A DNA stretch of 18,368 bases. It comes from Synechococcales cyanobacterium PMM_0003. Lineage in GTDB: Bacteria > Cyanobacteriota > Cyanobacteriia > Pseudanabaenales > Pseudanabaenaceae. Made by a program: the position numbers and the translations under genes. Shown here piece by piece: positions 7,222 through 14,506 of the stretch (position 1 is its first letter; each line of letters starts with the position of its first letter). The stretch covers positions 1 to 18,368 of the forward strand of contig CASBRC010000020.1 in the NCBI GenBank assembly GCA_949128015.1. Reading direction: 5' to 3'. The notes under the pieces were generated by a model, which searched no databases, was not told the origin of the DNA, and worked only from the letters and a program-made list of their open reading frames with translations.

Positions 7222-8319
7222 TTATGTGATTTCTCTGTTGATACAAATTTCCTCTACGATCTGGTCAACTTTTTTAAAGAATACTAATTCAGAAAAGTTA
7301 GATATTGCATGTTCTCGGATTTTAGAATAGTCCCAATTTGTCTTTTGTGCTTTGATTATGGCATTTTTTAAGGATTCAACAGTTTGTGTTTCAAACAAAA
7401 TACCCGTTAGCCCTGAGATTTGCGTGTCTAGGACTCCTCCAGCACCATAGGCAATTACAGGAGTGCCACTAGCATTGGCTTCAATAGGAACAAGTCCATA
7501 ATCTTCTAAAGCGGCCACAATTACAAATTTTGCCCTTGACATGAGATTGCACCGATCGCGATCGCTAACATGACCAAGAAATTGAATATTGGGACGCGCT
7601 CTTGCTTGTAATCGTTTTGTCTCAGGACCTTCGCCAGTAATAAATAGTTTTAGATCAAGATCATTAAAAGCATCGACAATTATGTCAAGACGTTTATAGC
7701 TGAGATGTCTAGAAGAGACAAGGCAGTAATTATCTTTTTGATCTGAAAAGGTAAAGCGATGATCGGCAATTGGATAATTTACAACTACGGCATCTTTTTT
7801 GTAGGTTTCGCAAATCCGCTTAGCTACTGTGGTGGAATTGGCAATGTAATAATCAGGCGATTGGGCATAGATGATATCTTGTTGACGCATCCTTTGAAAA
7901 ACCAACTCAATTAGTGGTTTTAAAAAACTGTATGCACCATATTCTCTCAAGTAAGTTTTGGTGTCCCAGAGAAATCGGGTGATATTGTGGCAAAAGCAAA
8001 TATGCACTGCATCAGGACGCTTTTTGACTCCTTTGGCAAAGCTAGCACTGCTACTAAGAATTAAGTCATATTGCTGGAGATTTAAAGAGTTAAAAGCCGT
8101 GTAATACAGTGGTGCAAAAAGGCGAAAGTATTTACGACTTATAGGAATATTTTGCAAAAATGTCGTGTGAACTTTGCGATCGCCTAAGTCAATTGTATTT
8201 TGGCGATCGAATACAGATGTATAGATATCTGCACTGGGGAAATGTTTACATAAAAGTTCAAATACCCTTTCTGCCCCACCACGTTGAGTGAGATAGTCAT
8301 GAACTAGAGCAATTTTCAT
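7222..8319 (-). CDS. GT4-family glycosyltransferase (exopolysaccharide, WbaZ-like)
   Basis: The 365-residue protein is a GT-B fold retaining glycosyltransferase. The N-terminal MKIALVHDYLTQRGGAERVF carries the acceptor-side glycine loop (G14-G15-A-E-R). HNITRFLWD (111-119) matches the CHTPxRYxWD motif of mannosyltransferase-like enzymes. SSRHLSYKR holds the donor-phosphate Arg204 and Lys209, and E272 and E280 form the E-x7-E motif in EDYGLVPIEANASGTPVIA. It would add one sugar from a nucleotide donor to the lipid-linked repeat unit at the membrane. It is first in the unit ending with the Wzc-like gene. No clear ribosome site precedes the ATG; the region to 8519 is shared with the divergent STAND gene. 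Donor and acceptor cannot be read from sequence. Confidence 0.9.
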   Translation of the reverse strand: MKIALVHDYLTQRGGAERVFELLCKHFPSADIYTSVFDRQNTIDLGDRKVHTTFLQNIPISRKYFRLFAPLYYTAFNSLNLQQYDLILSSSASFAKGVKKRPDAVHICFCHNITRFLWDTKTYLREYGAYSFLKPLIELVFQRMRQQDIIYAQSPDYYIANSTTVAKRICETYKKDAVVVNYPIADHRFTFSDQKDNYCLVSSRHLSYKRLDIIVDAFNDLDLKLFITGEGPETKRLQARARPNIQFLGHVSDRDRCNLMSRAKFVIVAALEDYGLVPIEANASGTPVIAYGAGGVLDTQISGLTGILFETQTVESLKNAIIKAQKTNWDYSKIREHAISNFSELVFFKKVDQIVEEICINREIT

Positions 8320-8478
8320 TTGATTTTAATGGGAATGACTAGGGTTACTAATTACAAATGGCAAAATTCTAAACTTAAGATGCTGCGATCGCCAAAGTTG
8401 AGTTAACAATAAAAATTACTAGCTAAATTTACAACAAATCACAACAAACCAGAAAACGTCTTAGAATGACAAGAGTTA

Positions 8479-8499
8479 AAGTTATACAAAAGTTATATT
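8479..8499. promoter_or_regulatory. Candidate operator: tandem AGTTATA half-sites in the divergent promoter region
   Basis: The segment reads AAGTTATAC, AAAA, GTTATATT, with half-sites 11 bp apart at 8481 and 8492, and differs at one base from the segment at 4860-4880. It lies 20 bp before the ATG of the STAND gene, where it would overlap promoter or leader, and 160 bp upstream of the divergent glycosyltransferase gene. A regulator bound here could act on both. The TATATT may also serve as part of a -10 element. Confidence 0.4.
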
Positions 8500-8519
8500 T
8501 ATATCCTTAAGGCACATCT

Positions 8520-11500
8520 ATGACGGCTGATGAGGCGGTAACATTTATAGAGTTGTCGTTAAAAGAGCGCAGTCTGTCTCGAGTTGAGCAGTCTGTCTTT
8601 CTTGGAGTATGGCAAGGTTTGTCTTACTCTGAGATCGCGAAGCAAACTGGTTATGATGCAGGTTACATCAAATTAGTTAGTCACAAGCTTTGGCATTTAT
8701 TGACGGACACTTTTGGTGAAAAAGTTTCCAAAAATACGGTGCAAAGTGTAATTCGCCGTCAAATACACAAGAAGCAAGCCGATGATCCGACATCTGCCCC
8801 AAATTTACAGTCTACTGCAAGCAGTCATCAAGACTGGGGAGAGGTAGTTGATGTCGCTTTTTTTTATGGTCGTGAGCCTGAGCTAAATATCCTCGAAAAA
8901 TGGATAGATCAAGATCGCTGTCGGTTAGTAGCAATTTTGGGTATGGGGGGATTGGGTAAAACGGCTCTGTCTGTCAAGTTGGCTCAGCAGTTACAAGATA
9001 AATTTGATTTTGTGGTGTGGCGATCGCTAAACAACGCCAAAACACCAAGTGAAATGTTGGTAGCTGTGATCCATTTTTTGTCACAACACCGAGAAAGCCC
9101 TGATACGACGGATACAAATGCATTAATTTCAAGATTATTGGAATACTTGCAGCGCTATCGCTGTTTATTAGTATTAGACAATTTTGAATCAGTATTAAAA
9201 GATGAAGCCCAAGCTGGGGCATACCGCAAGGACTATGAAGGCTACGGTTCCCTACTCAGAAGAATTGGCGAGGTTTCCCATCGCAGTTGTGTGGTGATTA
9301 CTAGCCGCGAAATGCCTGAAGAAGTGGCAACTTTAGAGGGAGATATTTTGCCTGTGCGGGTCTTACAGATGAATGGTTTAGATGAACCTGCGGCTGAGCG
9401 CGTTCTCGAAGCCAAGGGGATTAAGTCAATAGCAGGTGATTTACATCGTTTAGTGGACTGGTATCGGGGTAATCCCCTAGCGCTGAAGATTGCGGCTACT
9501 TCAATTAAAGATCTCTATTCAGGCAGTATTAGTCGTTTTTTAGAACAAAAGACGATTATTTTTAGCGGTATTGGCAATTTGATTGAGCAGCAGTATCAAA
9601 GACTGACTGCCCATGAAAAACAGATAATGATCTGGTTAGCAATTAATCGTGAGCCAGTCCAGCCTAATGAACTTCGCTCGGATATTGTGCCAACAATCGA
9701 ACAAAATCATCTCATGATGTCTTTGCGATCGCTAAAGCGGAGATCGTTAGTCGAGCATACAGCCGCAGGTTTCACCCAACAACCTGTAGTGATGGAGTTT
9801 GTTACTAACTTATTGATTGAGCAAATTTACCAAGAAATCACTCAAGAACATCCTCTAGGTGTATTACCAAGTATCCAATTAAAACTGAATCGGCAACTTT
9901 TCTACTTGCGTCACTATGCCCTGATTAAAGCAACTACCAAGGACTACATCCGCCAAAGTCAAATCCGCCTAATTTTAGAACCTTTGCTCACTAAGCTTCT
10001 AGGGCGTTTGGGCAGTAAGCAAATGGTCTCTAAAGAGCTATTTCAGACCCTTGAGGAGTTGCGTAAACGCGAACTCCGCCCTGAAGGAGAACATAAGTCA
10101 ACTTTTGGCTATGGTGGTGGCAATATTATTAATTTGTTATGCAACCTCGGTGTTGATTTGACAGGAACTGACTTCTCTTATCTAGCCATCCGTCAGGCTT
10201 ATTTATCTGAAGTCAAATTACATCAAGTTAACTTTTCTAAGACTGCTGTAATTAAATCTGTATTTGCGGAGGTAATCGGTGGTGTCCTATCGGTAGCTTT
10301 TAGCGCTAACGGTAAATTATTAGCGATCGGGGACACTAAAGGTGATATTCATCTTTGGCAAGTCAGTGATGGCAAGCCATTGCTCACCTATCGTGGTCAT
10401 AAAGGATGGGTAGTTTCTGTAGCATTCAATCCTGAGGGAACAGTTTTAGCCAGTAGCAGTGTTGATCAATCAATCAAGTTATGGGATGTCTCAACGGGTG
10501 ATTGCTTAAATACTTTGCAAGGATATATTGGCGCAGTTATGTCGGTTGCTTTTAGTCCTGACGGCGAGACTTTGGCTAGTGGTCATGCCGATCGCACCGT
10601 GAGACTATGGCGATCAGGGCAATGCATCAAAATTTTACATGGTCATGAAGATATGGTCGAAGCTGTTGCTTTTAGCGCCAAAGGTAACGCCTTAGCAAGC
10701 AGCAGCGATGATTGTACGGTGCGGCTTTGGGATATTGATACTGGTGAATGCTTGCATGTATTCGATGGGCATGAAGATATTGTCTGGTCGATCGCATTTA
10801 GTCATAATGGCCATGTCTTGGCTAGTGGAAGTGGAGACAAAACCACGCGACTCTGGAATGCAGAAACGGGGCAATGTATGAAAATCTTTACAGGGCATAC
10901 CCACGCTGTTTTTGCGGTGAGTTTTAGTCATGATGGTTCTACTCTTGCTACAGGAAGTGGCGATCGCACGATTCGTCTTTGGGATCTCAAGACCGCTCAA
11001 TGCTTTAAAACTTTAACTGGTCATAACCATTGGGTGCGGTCAATTGCCTTTCATCCCGATCGCCTAGTTTTGGCGAGCAGTAGTGGTGATGAAATGGTTA
11101 AACTATGGGAAATTGATACAGGACTCTGTGTGCGGACTTTTCAGGGGCATACGGGGCGCTCGTGGACAGCAAGAAATGGGAATCAGAGCGATAGCCAAAC
11201 ATCAGGCGATATCTCTAATGAACATCTCCTTAATCTCTGGGAAGTTACTTCAGGACAGCAGTTCCGAATTTTGCAAGGTTATACGAATGCTGTGCGTTCA
11301 GTTGTCTTTAACCTAGAGCAGAGCCTCTTGGCAAGTGGCGGTGATGACTCGATTATTCGTCTCTGGGATGTCCAATCAGGCGCATGTATTCGGGCTTTAG
11401 ATGGTCACGCAGGACATGTTTGGCAAGTTGCTTTTAGTCCGAGTGGTACAATTCTTGCTAGTTGTGCCGAAGATTGTACGATCAAATTATGGGATGTCAG

Positions 11501-12257
11501 TAGTGGCAACTGTCTAACCACAATTACCGAACATCCTGATTTAGCTAGAACTCTAGTCTTTAGCCATGATGGTAAACTGCTGGCGACTGGTGAAACCAGT
11601 CGCGTAATTAAGCTGAGAGATATCGTGACTGGAGAGTGTTTGAGTATTCTCCGAGGGCATACATCAGCAATTTTAGCGATCGCATTTAGTCCTGACGATT
11701 GTTATCTAATCAGTAGTAGTCGCGATAAAACTGTCAAAATTTGGGATGCCAAAACAGGTGATTGTCTACAAACACTAGATCAACTTACCGCGTTTACTTC
11801 GAGTATCGTATTTATGCCAATGCACCCCCATCTTGCCTTTGGCTGTGCTGACAAAATTATCTATCGATGGAATATTAAAAGTGGTGAACTCATATCTGAG
11901 CGAGTAAATCACCATGGAAATATTTTGACAATCGCAGCCGCTCCCGATGGAATGTTGTTGGCAAGTGCAGGGGAAAATGCCCAAATTAACATTTGGAATT
12001 GGCAAACTGGCGAAGAAATAAGTAATTTAATTGGGCATACTGGCACTATATATAATGTGTCATTTTCTCCTAATGGTCATTTCATTGCTAGTAGTAGTCG
12101 TGATGAAACCGTAAAGCTTTGGGATGTTAAGACAGGTGAATGTGTCAGGACTTATCGCGAACCGCGTCCTTATGAAGGACTTAATATTACTGATGCGACG
12201 AGCTTAACTCCTGCCCAAAAAGCAAAGCTGATCGCCCTCGGTGCGATCGAAGATTAG
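8520..12257 (+). CDS. STAND protein: vMAP-type HTH, NB-ARC ATPase, WD40 repeats
   Basis: The 1245-residue protein has three parts. Residues 1-85 resemble the vMAP (vWA-MoxR associated) N-terminal HTH: VEQSVFLGVWQGLSYSEIAK and a second helix pair. Residues about 115-345 are NB-ARC: Walker A GMGGLGKTA (141-149), Walker B RCLLVLDNFE (214-223), ITSRE (260-264, sensor-1 position) and GNPLALK (317-323). A winged-helix-like linker and a pentapeptide-like stretch (about 548-583) lead to WD40 units ending near 613, 655, 697, 737, 779, 821, 863, 907, 949, 991, 1033, 1075, 1117, 1159 and 1201, about 15 in all. Unit 8 (876-907) is degenerate. The tail YEGLNITDATSLTPAQKAKL looks like the ending I recall for related cyanobacterial proteins. 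ATP-driven oligomerisation after ligand sensing by the propellers is inferred from the family; no toxic effector domain is visible. AAGG lies 8 bases before the ATG. Confidence 0.92.
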   Translation: MTADEAVTFIELSLKERSLSRVEQSVFLGVWQGLSYSEIAKQTGYDAGYIKLVSHKLWHLLTDTFGEKVSKNTVQSVIRRQIHKKQADDPTSAPNLQSTASSHQDWGEVVDVAFFYGREPELNILEKWIDQDRCRLVAILGMGGLGKTALSVKLAQQLQDKFDFVVWRSLNNAKTPSEMLVAVIHFLSQHRESPDTTDTNALISRLLEYLQRYRCLLVLDNFESVLKDEAQAGAYRKDYEGYGSLLRRIGEVSHRSCVVITSREMPEEVATLEGDILPVRVLQMNGLDEPAAERVLEAKGIKSIAGDLHRLVDWYRGNPLALKIAATSIKDLYSGSISRFLEQKTIIFSGIGNLIEQQYQRLTAHEKQIMIWLAINREPVQPNELRSDIVPTIEQNHLMMSLRSLKRRSLVEHTAAGFTQQPVVMEFVTNLLIEQIYQEITQEHPLGVLPSIQLKLNRQLFYLRHYALIKATTKDYIRQSQIRLILEPLLTKLLGRLGSKQMVSKELFQTLEELRKRELRPEGEHKSTFGYGGGNIINLLCNLGVDLTGTDFSYLAIRQAYLSEVKLHQVNFSKTAVIKSVFAEVIGGVLSVAFSANGKLLAIGDTKGDIHLWQVSDGKPLLTYRGHKGWVVSVAFNPEGTVLASSSVDQSIKLWDVSTGDCLNTLQGYIGAVMSVAFSPDGETLASGHADRTVRLWRSGQCIKILHGHEDMVEAVAFSAKGNALASSSDDCTVRLWDIDTGECLHVFDGHEDIVWSIAFSHNGHVLASGSGDKTTRLWNAETGQCMKIFTGHTHAVFAVSFSHDGSTLATGSGDRTIRLWDLKTAQCFKTLTGHNHWVRSIAFHPDRLVLASSSGDEMVKLWEIDTGLCVRTFQGHTGRSWTARNGNQSDSQTSGDISNEHLLNLWEVTSGQQFRILQGYTNAVRSVVFNLEQSLLASGGDDSIIRLWDVQSGACIRALDGHAGHVWQVAFSPSGTILASCAEDCTIKLWDVSSGNCLTTITEHPDLARTLVFSHDGKLLATGETSRVIKLRDIVTGECLSILRGHTSAILAIAFSPDDCYLISSSRDKTVKIWDAKTGDCLQTLDQLTAFTSSIVFMPMHPHLAFGCADKIIYRWNIKSGELISERVNHHGNILTIAAAPDGMLLASAGENAQINIWNWQTGEEISNLIGHTGTIYNVSFSPNGHFIASSSRDETVKLWDVKTGECVRTYREPRPYEGLNITDATSLTPAQKAKLIALGAIED

Positions 12258-12272
12258 TAGATACTCCCATCG

Positions 12273-12344
12273 CAGTGAAAGATTAGGCAGTAAAACGCAA
12301 GAATTAGCGTTGCGGCGCTTCGCGCCGCAACGCTAATTCTTGCG
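12273..12344. repeat. Palindromic repeat family copy 1 (23-bp perfect stem)
   Basis: The arms 12296-12318 and 12322-12344 pair perfectly around TTC; the core is GCGGCGC-TTC-GCGCCGC. The left flank 12273-12296 (CAGTGAAAGATTAG, G, CAGTAAAAC) is repeated with one change at 15046-15069, and the inner stem AAGAATTAGCGTTGCGGC is shared with the copies at 15069 and 18268. It sits between the convergent ends of the STAND gene and the GT4 gene, and the right arm contains the stop codon of the GT4 gene (12335-12333). It may terminate transcription from both sides. Confidence 0.75.
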
Positions 12345-13478
12345 CTGGATCACTTGCTCATAGACGGATTTCATTTGAGCGGCAATCACTTGCCAGTCAT
12401 AATTTTGTTTAACATAAGTTTGACAGGCTTCAGCACTTGGCATTTGTCTTTGCCCAGACAAAGCTTCGATCATTCCTTGAGCTAATTGATTGGTTGTGCT
12501 ACCTGCCAAAACAAGGTCAGGAGAAAATGGCTGTAAAATTTCAGGGATACCGCCAATTGGCGTACCTAAGACGGGTGTGCCAGCAGCTAAAGATTCGATG
12601 ACAATGAGTCCAAATCCTTCCAAAGATACTGTCGGCACAATCGATAACTCCGCAGCTCGATAGGCGATCGCTAAATCTTGATCTGGCACAAATCCTAATA
12701 ACTGCACATGATCTTCTAGTTGTAATTCTTGAATTTGCGATCGCAATGTATCGGCGATCGCCCCTTTACCTGCAATCAATAGCAATACATCAGGATGTTG
12801 CGATCGCACTAAGGCGATCGCCGCAATCAAATTCTCTAACCCCATACGCTGCACCAAGCGGCGCACACAAAGAATAATTCGCCGATCCTGTGACCACCCT
12901 ATTTGCTCTCTCGCTTGAGCGACTGTCAAATCCAAGTCAAATTTTGCTGTATCAATTCCCCCACCGACGATAAATATCTTTTCTAATGGCACACCATAGG
13001 TTTTATGCAAAATCTGTCGAAAGGACTCAGACAAAACAATAAATCCATCTGCCCTTTGATAAACTAACTTCTCAACTACCCATTTCCCAAAAGTCGATAA
13101 GCGCCCAGCCCCTTCTGCTTGACTTTCCAAAGCCCAAGGCCCATGAAAATGCATCACTAATGGAAGTTTACCGATGCGATCGAGTACAGGTAGAGTGTAT
13201 AAAGCGAAGTGTGCAGCCACTAAATCAAATTGTGAATTTGCGATCGCAAGATTGGCAGCTTTTCTCATACCTAGAACTCTGCTCCAAGTTGAGCTATTTG
13301 CAGGAGCAAATGTTTGTACTTTGCCATCTGAACTCTGGACAACGCGATCGGAGCCAGCTACCAAACCATCTACATCAACACCAACTCTTGGTAAATAGTT
13401 TACACAACCGTAATAAATACGAGCTAATCCACCCGCCTCTTCTAAAAACCAGCTCGTACCTAGCTGTAATGTTTTCAT
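12333..13478 (-). CDS. GT4-family glycosyltransferase
   Basis: The 381-residue protein is a GT-B retaining glycosyltransferase. Seen are a glycine loop AGGLARIY (15-22), HFHGPW (110-115), a GGGIDTAKF turn (172-180), the donor-phosphate segment RRLVQRMGLENL (206-217) where the usual RR-x5-K is RR-x4-R, and the E-x7-E motif E287/E295 in EGFGLIVIESLAAGTPVLG. It would transfer a sugar from a nucleotide donor to an unknown acceptor, possibly in cell-surface polysaccharide or glycolipid synthesis. It is a single gene: the STAND gene converges on it and the ferredoxin gene diverges. AAGGA lies 4 bases before the ATG at 13478. The last codons (Arg-Lys-Asn-stop) lie in the arm of the palindrome at 12296-12344. 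Substrate cannot be assigned. Confidence 0.9.
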   Translation of the reverse strand: MKTLQLGTSWFLEEAGGLARIYYGCVNYLPRVGVDVDGLVAGSDRVVQSSDGKVQTFAPANSSTWSRVLGMRKAANLAIANSQFDLVAAHFALYTLPVLDRIGKLPLVMHFHGPWALESQAEGAGRLSTFGKWVVEKLVYQRADGFIVLSESFRQILHKTYGVPLEKIFIVGGGIDTAKFDLDLTVAQAREQIGWSQDRRIILCVRRLVQRMGLENLIAAIALVRSQHPDVLLLIAGKGAIADTLRSQIQELQLEDHVQLLGFVPDQDLAIAYRAAELSIVPTVSLEGFGLIVIESLAAGTPVLGTPIGGIPEILQPFSPDLVLAGSTTNQLAQGMIEALSGQRQMPSAEACQTYVKQNYDWQVIAAQMKSVYEQVIQRKN

Positions 13479-13542
13479 AAAATCCTTGTTAACTATTCAC
13501 AGATCTACATTGAAGCCGAAGATACCACAATGCTATCTTCAG

Positions 13543-13605
13543 CTAATTTTGTAATTTGCAGCGATGAATGCACCGCAAGTCACAAAATTAGTTTCATAAT
13601 AAAAA
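13543..13605. repeat. Decayed copy of the palindrome that also follows the ferredoxin gene
   Basis: The 49-bp segment 13543-13591 starts CTAATTTTG and ends CAAAATTAG. Its outer arms pair, but the centre no longer does. It aligns without gaps to the intact 49-bp palindrome 14055-14103 with 34 of 49 identical bases by my count, and both are followed by GTTTCATAAT, A or G, AAAA. A separate small hairpin, GAAGATA/TATCTTC, lies just before it at 13518-13540. The position is upstream of the ferredoxin gene and upstream of the divergent GT4 gene. Confidence 0.6.
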
Positions 13606-13642
13606 CATAGCTGTCGCTACTTGCATATTAGGACAAATTAAA

Positions 13643-13689
13643 ACCCAGAAGATAAAGGAGGCGCTTTGCGCCTCCTTTATCTTCTGGGT
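13643..13689. repeat. Perfect 22-bp palindrome, loop TTT
   Basis: The arms 13643-13664 and 13668-13689 pair perfectly around TTT, with core GGAGGCGC-TTT-GCGCCTCC. It lies about 60 bp before the ferredoxin start codon, within what should be its promoter or 5' leader, so it cannot be a simple end-of-gene terminator for a gene on the plus strand. The arm sequence is unlike the other hairpins apart from the GGCGC tip. Confidence 0.65.
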
Positions 13690-13748
13690 AACAAGCGCGG
13701 CGACATATATAGCTATAAACACTGTGCTAATTTTGGATATACCCGAAC

Positions 13749-13967
13749 ATGTCTTATACGATCGCCTCAAACATATGTGAAGGCATAGCGGACTGCGTAC
13801 CTGCCTGCCCTGTAGCCTGTATTGAACAAGGGGAGGGCGCAAATATTAAGGGGACGATTTGGTTTAAGATTGATGCCTCAATTTGTATTGACTGCGGCGT
13901 TTGCCTACAGGTATGTCCTGTTCAGGGGGCTATTTTGCCAGAAGAGCGTCCAGAATTGGTAATCTAA
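13749..13967 (+). CDS. Two-cluster ferredoxin (probable [3Fe-4S]/[4Fe-4S] type)
   Basis: The 72-residue protein has two cysteine motifs. The second is classic: C46-x2-C49-x2-C52-x3-C56-Pro. The first is C10-x5-C16-x3-C20-Pro, in which the expected middle cysteine is Ile13; an extra Cys is at 24. With three cysteines from one motif plus the distant one, the first site would fit a [3Fe-4S] cluster, as in seven-iron ferredoxins, unless Cys24 substitutes. The ending AILPEERPELVI is like that of a small ferredoxin I recall as common in cyanobacteria. It is not PsaC: it lacks the regular CxxCxxCxxxCP in motif one and PsaC's sequence. Role: soluble low-potential electron transfer; partners unknown. 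The start ATG has no evident ribosome site. Palindromic repeats of one family lie on both sides. Confidence 0.87.
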   Translation: MSYTIASNICEGIADCVPACPVACIEQGEGANIKGTIWFKIDASICIDCGVCLQVCPVQGAILPEERPELVI

Positions 13968-14007
13968 ATTAAATCGGGCGTATTTTTACCTGACAATTCT
14001 GACTATA

Positions 14008-14062
14008 AAAATTGGTTTTTTGAAAGTGTCGCCTACATCGGCACTTTCAAAAAACCAATTTT
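14008..14062. repeat. 24-bp hairpin sharing an arm with the next one
   Basis: The arms 14008-14031 and 14039-14062 pair with one G-T wobble around a 7-base loop. The outer arm, AAAATTGGTTTTTTGAAAGT, gives a T-rich segment after the stem, so termination of the ferredoxin transcript is likely. The right arm overlaps the left arm of the hairpin 14052-14106 by 11 bases, so the two cannot form fully at the same time. Confidence 0.65.
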
Positions 14063-14118
14063 GGGGTTTGCAGCGACTATGTCGCTGCAAACCCCAAAAT
14101 TGGTTTCATAATGAAAAT
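14052..14118. repeat. Intact palindrome (26-bp perfect stem, loop TAT) plus conserved flank
   Basis: The arms 14052-14077 and 14081-14106 pair perfectly around TAT, with inner stem TTTGCAGCGAC. The flank GTTTCATAATGAAAA follows. The same flank and a diverged form of the same 49-bp palindrome lie at 13543-13605, in the same orientation, on the other side of the ferredoxin gene. It is therefore a defined repeat, not just a terminator. Confidence 0.65.
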
Positions 14119-14353
14119 CACTAGTTCTCAGCATTTTTTCGCCTTAATCTGTAATCGACGTGATAACATGGCGATCAGTACTAACAGGCGAGTATTCAAG
14201 AGTGAGCGCGAAGATAGTCGTGTTTTATCTGTAGTACACAAGCTCCGAAGAAATGTATCTGACTATTACTTGTTTGCATGTTTTGCAAGTAGGAGTCAGT
14301 TCTACATCAGCAAAAAGGTCGCAACTGTGATGTTTTTTGCTGTGATCGGTTAA
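14111..14353 (+). CDS. Possible small protein of unknown function, weak support
   Basis: An 80-codon open frame starts at an ATG just after the palindrome and stops 15 bases before a good terminator. The product would be basic with aromatic residues (RRNVSDYYLFACFASRSQF) and a hydrophobic ending (VATVMFFAVIG). I recognise no family, and no ribosome site precedes the first ATG; a later ATG at 14168 gives 61 residues and is no better supported. The terminator suggests that something is transcribed here, either this frame or a small RNA. The whole gap 13968-14506 holds only this, the two hairpins before it, and the terminator. Confidence 0.25.
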   Translation: MKITSSQHFFALICNRRDNMAISTNRRVFKSEREDSRVLSVVHKLRRNVSDYYLFACFASRSQFYISKKVATVMFFAVIG

Positions 14354-14367
14354 AGATAAAAGCACTC

Positions 14368-14400
14368 AAAGAGTGGGCGATTGTCCCACTTTTTTGTTTT
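14368..14400 (+). terminator. Intrinsic terminator
   Basis: The stem 14368-14377 pairs with 14385-14394 (core AGTGGG/CCCACT, flanked by A:T pairs and one G-T), with loop CGATTGT, and runs into TTTTTTGTTTT. This is the most conventional terminator in the window. No recognised gene lies directly before it on the plus strand, so it marks an unassigned transcript between the ferredoxin and rimP genes. Confidence 0.75.
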
Positions 14401-14506
14401 TAAACTTGTTTTTAAAATGGCTTCTTATAGCTTGCGTCAAAAGCTCTTACATCAAAGAACAAATAAACGCTCACACTGTAAACTCAAATCGTAAATTTTA
14501 AATTTT

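Noticed and set aside
10280..12130. Repetitive DNA in the second half of the STAND gene, considered as a CRISPR or tandem repeat array
   Set aside because: The periodicity is about 120-126 bp and in frame, and follows the WD40 protein repeat; there are no short identical repeats with unique spacers.
12246..13750. Mobile genetic element carrying the second GT4 gene
   Set aside because: Hairpin repeats are present at both sides, but there is no transposase or integrase and the two flanking repeats belong to different families.
13749..13967. Identification as photosystem I subunit PsaC
   Set aside because: The length is 72 rather than about 81, the first cluster motif lacks a cysteine, and the sequence lacks PsaC's characteristic segments.
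14111..14353. Resemblance of the 80-codon frame to a small phycobilisome linker (CpcD type)
   Set aside because: Only a short RVF-like stretch looked similar; the rest could not be aligned, so the similarity is not meaningful.
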